A stretch of 12,179 bases of DNA, taken from positions 316,450 to 328,628 of the forward strand of contig NW_003105605.1 in the NCBI RefSeq assembly GCF_000003605.2, read 5' to 3'. The first letter of the stretch is position 1. Every line of letters begins with the position of its first letter. Of the stretch, positions 9,701 through 12,179 are shown one piece after another. The stretch is from Saccoglossus kowalevskii (lineage: Eukaryota; Hemichordata; Enteropneusta; Harrimaniidae). The notes under the pieces are model-generated. The model saw nothing but the letters and a program-made list of their open reading frames with translations, searched no databases and was not told where the DNA came from. The position numbers were made by a program, and so were the translations under genes.

Positions 9701-12053
9701 TAATGATAACTTAATTAGTTTAGTTTTGAAAAAATAGCATCAGTGCTAAACATCAATGCTATGTCATACATGTACATACAAATGTTTTATTTACATTGTG
9801 TGTGTGTGTGGTAGACCAACTTTGGGTTGGGCAGAGTTAGCATTATACCCAACACATGCTTACAAGGACACATGCCTCTTGTTTGAATCTTTTAAACATT
9901 GCACCACAAATTCAATCTAGTTTTAATACCAATCTCTGCAACATCTTAAATTTTGTCCTTCATTCATTCATTGTTGAACAGAAAGTTAATAAAGGAAGAC
10001 GTAAATCAGCCCGTAGTTCGTGCTCTCTGTTGTGATCAGCCCCAAGATATGACTTAGAAAACTAATCAGCTATGTCCTTTTATCGTTGATTGATTGATCA
10101 CACAAATGATATCTGCTGGCAGTGGACTTAATGAGTATCTTATTGCTTCGTTAGACTGTAATTTATCCATATAGGAAGGGGGCTTAACCAGTCAGACATT
10201 GAATGATCTTTTTATTGACCACATGTTGGACAACTCTGTTTTGGTAACATTTTTTTTTAGCTGATGTGAACTTCGGCCCCACATTTAAACTCAGTGACAG
10301 TCACTGAGCCTAGGTGTGTGTCCTCTTTGTCTACCTATGATAGTCATTATAAGTGTTACATAAAAATGTCTACTGTCCATTATATATTTCCAGATGTTGT
10401 GTATGCAATTGAGGTTCTAGTTGCCATGACACCAATAGATGGCAGCCATCTTTAATAATGTGTGTTTTAATTTCAGCCTGATGAAAACCATGCACTTACA
10501 ATGGTTATTTTACAAGATATGCAGGATAGGCGGTTTAGGAAAAGGTACAAGAAAGTTGGGGAGACACTAATAGAACATGTCAACGAAGTAGAAGAGGATT
10601 TAAATTCTTATAAAACAAAATTCAATGCAGCCCTGGCGAGGAACAGAATTAAGTTTAAAGCTCCCAGCATTGAGTACTTGTTACCGGAGCAAGTGAGACA
10701 GAGGGAAACAAAAGCTGTAGATCTGCCAGTATATGCTTGGGTGAACCAAATAAAAACAAGGTAGAAACAGTGTTTGTCGATATAAACTTTGTTTGTCTAT
10801 ATAATTACATTCAATGGTTGAAACAACATTGGTGATCGAACATCCATCTGTGATTTTGTGTAAAAATAAAAACAAAGGTGTTTACTTCAGTAATCACATG
10901 AGGGCAGTATATATATAAAAGTCAATGTTTGTTTGTTTTTTCAAATGACTCAGGATGGTATTTATTAAAGTTTTATACAATACAAACTAATCTTTTTTTG
11001 ATCATGGTAATTCTTATTTTGTATCTTGTTTTCCACAGTACGCAAACAGTGATTGAAACACTGAAAGAGGAAGGTTTCTATCAAGTGATGTCAGATGACA
11101 AACTTTCAAGTACAACGTTCTACCTGGACACGCAGTGTAAGAATATTATTGTGTTTCATCCTGATCTGAGACTGGAACTAGAAAGCCACGAACTTGTACA
11201 AGACTTTCATCTCATACTACAGGTATAGTGGCTTTATTAATTTCAAATAATGCAGGCCTATAATACCAGTGAATGTAATCCTTGTGTGTGAGGTTAACTT
11301 TTGTCACCTGCCACAGAATAAACTTTAATAATTTTTTTTCATATTTTTTAATTTTTTTTATCAAGGCGTGTAATTAACAAAGAAATTAAGAAATTAAAGT
11401 AAAATATGTAAAAATGTGGCTCTGACATTTTGGTGGGAAACCATATAGATTCAAAAGGTTAAGTCGCTAAACGTAAATTATTGTCTGTTGAAACCATGTG
11501 ACTACATGCCCCTCAAATAGTGTTTTATTTTCCTGTCATTGCGTCTGCTGTTCCAAATACTGTGTGTACAAAGATCAAAGGAACAATAGACATGATGACA
11601 GGAGTAAGTGGAACACTGTTCGAACGACAAAGTCTTGGCTGGCTGTCTCACTCTCAACAAGATCTTGGCGGGAATTTACATCTAAGGTATACTTCAACAC
11701 AGTAAAAGAAATATTTACTTTTTGGCAGCCATGAAACAGAGTACTGTGCAAATCTAAAAGTCAAATATTGACTTGGATTTAGATTATTTCCATTAATTGT
11801 TCTACATAGCCATTAACTAAACTTTTCTCTTTATATATATAGGATAAAGCAAGTTGTTTTGGTCCGCATTCAGTCAAGGCTTTACTAAACGAAGGTGATG
11901 ATATCATCCATACACACGTTGGATCCGGTAAAATAACCGCTCATCTATCATCACTTACCAATCAAGATAGCAGTACAGTGTTTGCATTTGGTATCAATAG
12001 TCCATCTCATCACAATGCGATTAGGGAAAAAATGGAAAGTTTTGGTGCTAAAA
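3662..12053 (+). CDS. NSUN7: NSUN7, partial gene (four joined exons; 5' and 3' ends outside or not found)
   Basis: Join 3662-3720, 10477-10760, 11039-11222, 11843-12053: 738 bases, 245 complete codons. All introns have GT/AG borders and all phases match. The product is the middle of NSUN7, a member of the NSUN (NOL1/NOP2/Sun) family of SAM-dependent RNA m5C methyltransferases. In mammals NSUN7 is linked to sperm motility and to enhancer-RNA methylation (established knowledge). The translation follows human NSUN7, as I recall it, over about residues 99-345. Shared blocks include FQDRKF/MQDRRF, AALAR.RIK, LP.YAW.N and HSVKALLN. General NSUN landmarks also appear in order: a V-N-x-x-K stretch, LxxxGF, QDKAS, then a motif-I-like segment. 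The catalytic PC and TC cysteine motifs lie beyond the window. The start codon and first roughly 100 residues are not seen. The identification is firm; the exact 3' border of the last exon is not. Confidence 0.93.
4411..4577. repeat. Imperfect terminal inverted repeats around a GC-richer 165 bp block
   Basis: The left arm, starting GTTAAAGCGAGAGG and running through TCACCTGCGCA (about 4412-4441), is the inverse of the right arm GCACAGGTGATGACTC through CGCTTTAAA (about 4549-4577). Roughly three quarters of 28 positions pair. The block between is richer in G, C and CpG than its surroundings. It may be a decayed non-autonomous DNA transposon; no clear target duplication is seen. Confidence 0.35.
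4500..4636 (-). other. Minus-strand coding-like island
   Basis: On the minus strand an acceptor-like TACCCAG ends at 4637. Past it, more than one frame is open over 60-130 bases, including one with MDPPKNRKSVIAMQDLKRG and another with STKEQKKCHCNARFKAGES. The CpG content is locally high. In the phase left by the candidate exon at 5281-5447 (two bases, AA) the frame would run 21 codons to TAA at 4573-4575. With several frames open I cannot choose one, and it overlaps the inverted-repeat element. Treat it as unproven. Confidence 0.2.
4910..5100. repeat. Three imperfect tandem copies of a 60-68 bp unit
   Basis: Units start at about 4910, 4969 and 5037, each with ACTG followed by a short variable part. 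All share a core of the form ATTATGGGAGAGAAATTCC: ATTATGGGAGAGAAATTCC in the first, CTTATGGGAAAGAAATTCA in the second, ATCATGGTAGAGAAATTCC in the third. The copies have diverged, so this is an old local duplication. Confidence 0.7.
5281..5447 (-). CDS. Candidate minus-strand exon inside the NSUN7 intron
   Basis: Read on the minus strand, an acceptor-like TTGAACAG (plus 5455-5448) is followed by 167 open bases and an excellent donor, CAAAA|GTAAGT (GTAAGT at plus 5280-5275). The peptide is 55 residues: VSIEAISHIQSGAELIFTQL, then YTSNIIINTSLHADLNFSAV, then DIPSCNVYKVFPWLQ. Composition is protein-like, with alternating hydrophobic and polar positions, and the frame closes with TAA right at the donor. 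It enters in phase 0 and leaves two bases. I do not recognise the family. The helical part has a vague likeness to calponin-homology-type domains, but I would not rely on that. Confidence 0.4.
6540..6769. repeat. Imperfect foldback element of about 230 bp
   Basis: CTTTTCACCAC at 6540-6550 is the exact inverse of GTGGTGAAAAG at 6759-6769. Further in, TCTGCACTTT at 6598-6607 is the exact inverse of AAAGTGCAGA at 6732-6741. Two nested exact blocks in symmetric order suggest a decayed foldback or MITE. No clear target duplication is visible. Confidence 0.45.
7393..7536 (+). repeat. Dispersed repeat, copy 1
   Basis: From TATACCAGT through TTAATGATCCAGTATACAAT to CTTCTAATAGAGCAAATA, this resembles 9522-9697 in the same orientation with substitutions and small indels. 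The best-kept part is the last 25 bases. It is an interspersed family with at least two members in this intron. Confidence 0.6.
7507..7645. repeat. Strong inverted repeat: 27 bp arms, 25 of 27 paired, 85 bp loop
   Basis: The left arm (7507-7533), starting AGATGCACTTCTAATAGAGC, is the inverse of the right arm (7619-7645), ending ATTTGAAGTGCATCT. The only differences are two T/A swaps. The arm sequence occurs a third time in the dispersed copy at 9673-9697. It looks like the ends of a small mobile element, or like two copies inserted head to head. Confidence 0.75.
7769..7900 (-). other. Minus-strand coding-like island
   Basis: On the minus strand an ATG at 7900-7898 in good context (AAAAATGACC) starts MTSDQPWGYLAS, followed at once by a perfect donor-type GTGAGT (plus 7864-7859). 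That would be a 12-codon exon leaving phase 0, which matches the phase-0 entry of the candidate exon at 5281-5447. If unspliced, the frame instead goes on through HAVYNAALIDQYIDQETVTK to a TAA at 7771-7769. Part of this is the perfect palindrome at 7808-7827, which makes LIDQYIDQ less impressive as coding evidence. The function is unknown. Confidence 0.22.
7808..7827. repeat. Perfect 20 bp palindrome
   Basis: TTGATCAATATATTGATCAA equals its own reverse complement. It is AT-rich, so chance is possible, but 20 perfect bases stand out in this intron. Confidence 0.8.
9522..9697 (+). repeat. Dispersed repeat, copy 2
   Basis: From TATACCAGT at 9522, through TTTCAATGTTCCAGTACACA, to CTTCTAATAGAGCAAATA ending at 9697, this follows copy 1 (7393-7536) in order, with extra bases in the middle. 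Unlike copy 1, no inverted partner arm is seen downstream. Confidence 0.55.
9797..9810. repeat. TG dinucleotide microsatellite
   Basis: Seven TG units in a row. Confidence 0.9.
9982..10035 (+). other. Exon-like island coding for a basic tail with a CaaX-type end
   Basis: After TTCATTCATTCATTGTTGAACAG (AG at 9980-9981), 17 codons read KVNKGRRKSARSSCSLL and then TGA. A polybasic stretch followed by Cys-Ser-Leu-Leu at the very end has the form of a geranylgeranylated tail, as in Rho-, Rap- or Rab8-type small GTPases (established knowledge). Three CpGs fall in 40 bases of CpG-poor intron. It opens in phase 0, which equals the exit phase of NSUN7 exon a. No AATAAA is seen between here and exon b, and the frame is also open upstream to an ATG at 9856. 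The short length means chance is quite possible. Confidence 0.22.
10290..10308. repeat. Perfect 9 bp inverted repeat around one base
   Basis: CTCAGTGAC, A, GTCACTGAG. It is a compact perfect dyad about 170 bases before NSUN7 exon b and could be a protein-binding site or chance. Confidence 0.7.
10477..10760 (+). CDS. NSUN7: NSUN7 exon b (284 bases), pre-methyltransferase region
   Basis: The acceptor is TTTCAG ending at 10476 and the donor AG|GTAGAA at 10761. The exon opens in phase 0 and leaves two bases (AG) of a split codon. It encodes 94 residues starting PDENHALTMVILQDMQDRRF. The stretch from about residue 15 to 60 is charged and helical (EHVNEVEEDLNSYKTKF), followed by NAALARNRIKFKAPSIEYLLP and ending LPVYAWVNQIKT. 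It matches human NSUN7 through ALARCRIK, LPETVR and LPLYAWIN. VNQIK corresponds to the conserved V-N-x-L-K segment ahead of the Rossmann domain in other NSUN proteins. Because the frame runs back from the ATG at 10501 to the acceptor, that ATG is an internal Met and not a start. Confidence 0.95.
10761..11038 (+). other. NSUN7: NSUN7 intron between exons b and c (278 bp)
   Basis: GTAGAA to TTTTCCACAG. AT-rich; nothing else seen. Confidence 0.9.
11039..11222 (+). CDS. NSUN7: NSUN7 exon c (184 bases)
   Basis: The acceptor is TTTTCCACAG ending at 11038 and the donor CAG|GTATAG at 11223. The first base completes AG|T (Ser), after which 61 codons run in frame and end on CAG in phase 0. The peptide begins TQTVIETLKEEGFYQVM, matching the V-x-x-x-L-x-x-x-G-F/Y segment of NSUN proteins (human EEVYNNLKRRGYNKV). 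It ends DFHLILQ, just ahead of the QDxAS block completed by the next exon. An ATG-started reading through the preceding intron (from 10929) is open but is just intron sequence in the same frame. Confidence 0.95.
11223..11842 (+). other. NSUN7: NSUN7 intron between exons c and d (620 bp)
   Basis: GTATAG to TATATATAG. The flanking exons join in phase 0 exactly as in human, so nothing coding is needed inside. An open, CpG-containing stretch at about 11520-11686 ends at AAG|GTATAC and looks protein-like in two frames, but no acceptor fits the required phase. Confidence 0.85.
11843..12053 (+). CDS. NSUN7: NSUN7 exon d (211 bases), start of the SAM-binding domain
   Basis: The acceptor is TATATATAG ending at 11842. 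The frame opens in phase 0 with DKASCFGPHSVKALLN and so completes LILQDKAS across the junction. HSVKALLN is identical to the human block as I recall it. The glycine-rich stretch HVGSGKITAHL follows, at the place of NSUN motif I (normally D-x-C-A-A-P-G-G-K-T), then VFAFGIN at the place of the second strand, then EKMESFGAK. The usual motif-I Asp and Cys and the acidic residue after strand 2 are not kept; human NSUN7 is also degenerate here. The 3' border is uncertain: GTATCC at 12054 and GTATAT at 12063 are both usable, both leave phase 1, and they differ by three codons. The human protein has GCKNIE where this one reads GAK then S-I-L. Confidence 0.92.
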
Positions 12054-12179
12054 GTATCCTTTGTATATAAATCTCTATGATTTCTGTCACTGTATATCTT
12101 TTGAACGATGAAGTCAAGTTTTGTTATCTTTCATAAGTCCAAAATTAATGACTTCATGCAAAATTTTGGTAGGAATTAA

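Larger units (their letters stand above)
3721..10476 (+). other. NSUN7: NSUN7 intron between exons a and b (6756 bp)
   Basis: The donor is GTGAGT at 3721 and the acceptor TTTCAG at 10476. The flanking exons join in phase 0 in the human order, so no coding exon of the main NSUN7 product needs to lie inside. It is much longer than the next introns (278 and 620 bp). It holds tandem and inverted repeats, a dispersed repeat in two copies, and a few short coding-like islands that are listed separately. Outside those I see only AT-rich sequence, for example 5560-6530, 6780-7390 and 7950-9520. Confidence 0.85.

Noticed and set aside
10681-10875. 64-codon minus-strand frame
   Set aside because: Antisense shadow of NSUN7 exon b.
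11223-11842. Extra NSUN7 cassette exon
   Set aside because: Exons c and d join directly in the conserved frame. The donor-like site at 11687 leaves phase 0 only in a frame with no acceptor of the right phase.
1-12179. CRISPR arrays, tRNA or rRNA genes, bacterial operons, viral genes
   Set aside because: No regularly spaced identical repeats, no tRNA or rRNA landmarks, no ribosome-binding-site and gene pairs; the architecture is that of an animal genome.

Overview
The window reads as animal (eukaryotic) genomic DNA, most likely from a marine invertebrate. It is AT-rich and poor in CpG. Its coding sequence is split into short exons with GT/AG borders and matching phases, and introns run from about 0.3 to 6.8 kb. 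There is satellite-like and foldback repeat DNA, and no bacterial operon layout. I cannot name the species or even the phylum from this sequence.

The one gene I recognise is NSUN7, on the + strand. NSUN7 is a divergent member of the NOL1/NOP2/Sun (NSUN) RNA cytosine-5 methyltransferase family. Four consecutive exons are present: 3662-3720, 10477-10760, 11039-11222 and 11843 to about 12053. Their phases join perfectly (0, 2, 0) into 245 complete codons. The translation aligns almost without gaps to human NSUN7 as I remember it, from roughly residue 99 to residue 345. The 5' exons are not visible, and the catalytic-cysteine motifs lie past the right edge. The first visible intron (6756 bp) makes up more than half of the window.

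Layout from left to right. Bases 1-610 hold a tandem, higher-order repeat of about 322 bp built from two diverged half-units. Bases 1560-3042 hold three exon-like stretches on the + strand (two weak, one good). The last ends in a stop codon followed by overlapping AATAAA signals, so it looks like the 3' end of an unidentified upstream gene. Bases 3123-3661 hold no convincing NSUN7 first exon, which leaves the start of NSUN7 unexplained. Bases 3721-10476 are the long NSUN7 intron. It contains a three-copy 60-68 bp tandem repeat, several foldback elements, a dispersed repeat present twice, and several short coding-like islands. The best island is a minus-strand one at 5281-5447 with strong splice sites. 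A + strand one at 9982-10035 encodes a basic tail ending in a CaaX-type box. The rest is the NSUN7 exon cluster.

The most useful leads are the degenerate SAM-binding region of this NSUN7, the missing 5' exons beside an apparent gene end, the minus-strand exon-like island in the intron, and the repeat families. I did not find a clearly new multi-gene system. The exon-like islands outside NSUN7 are hypotheses from reading frames and splice signals only.
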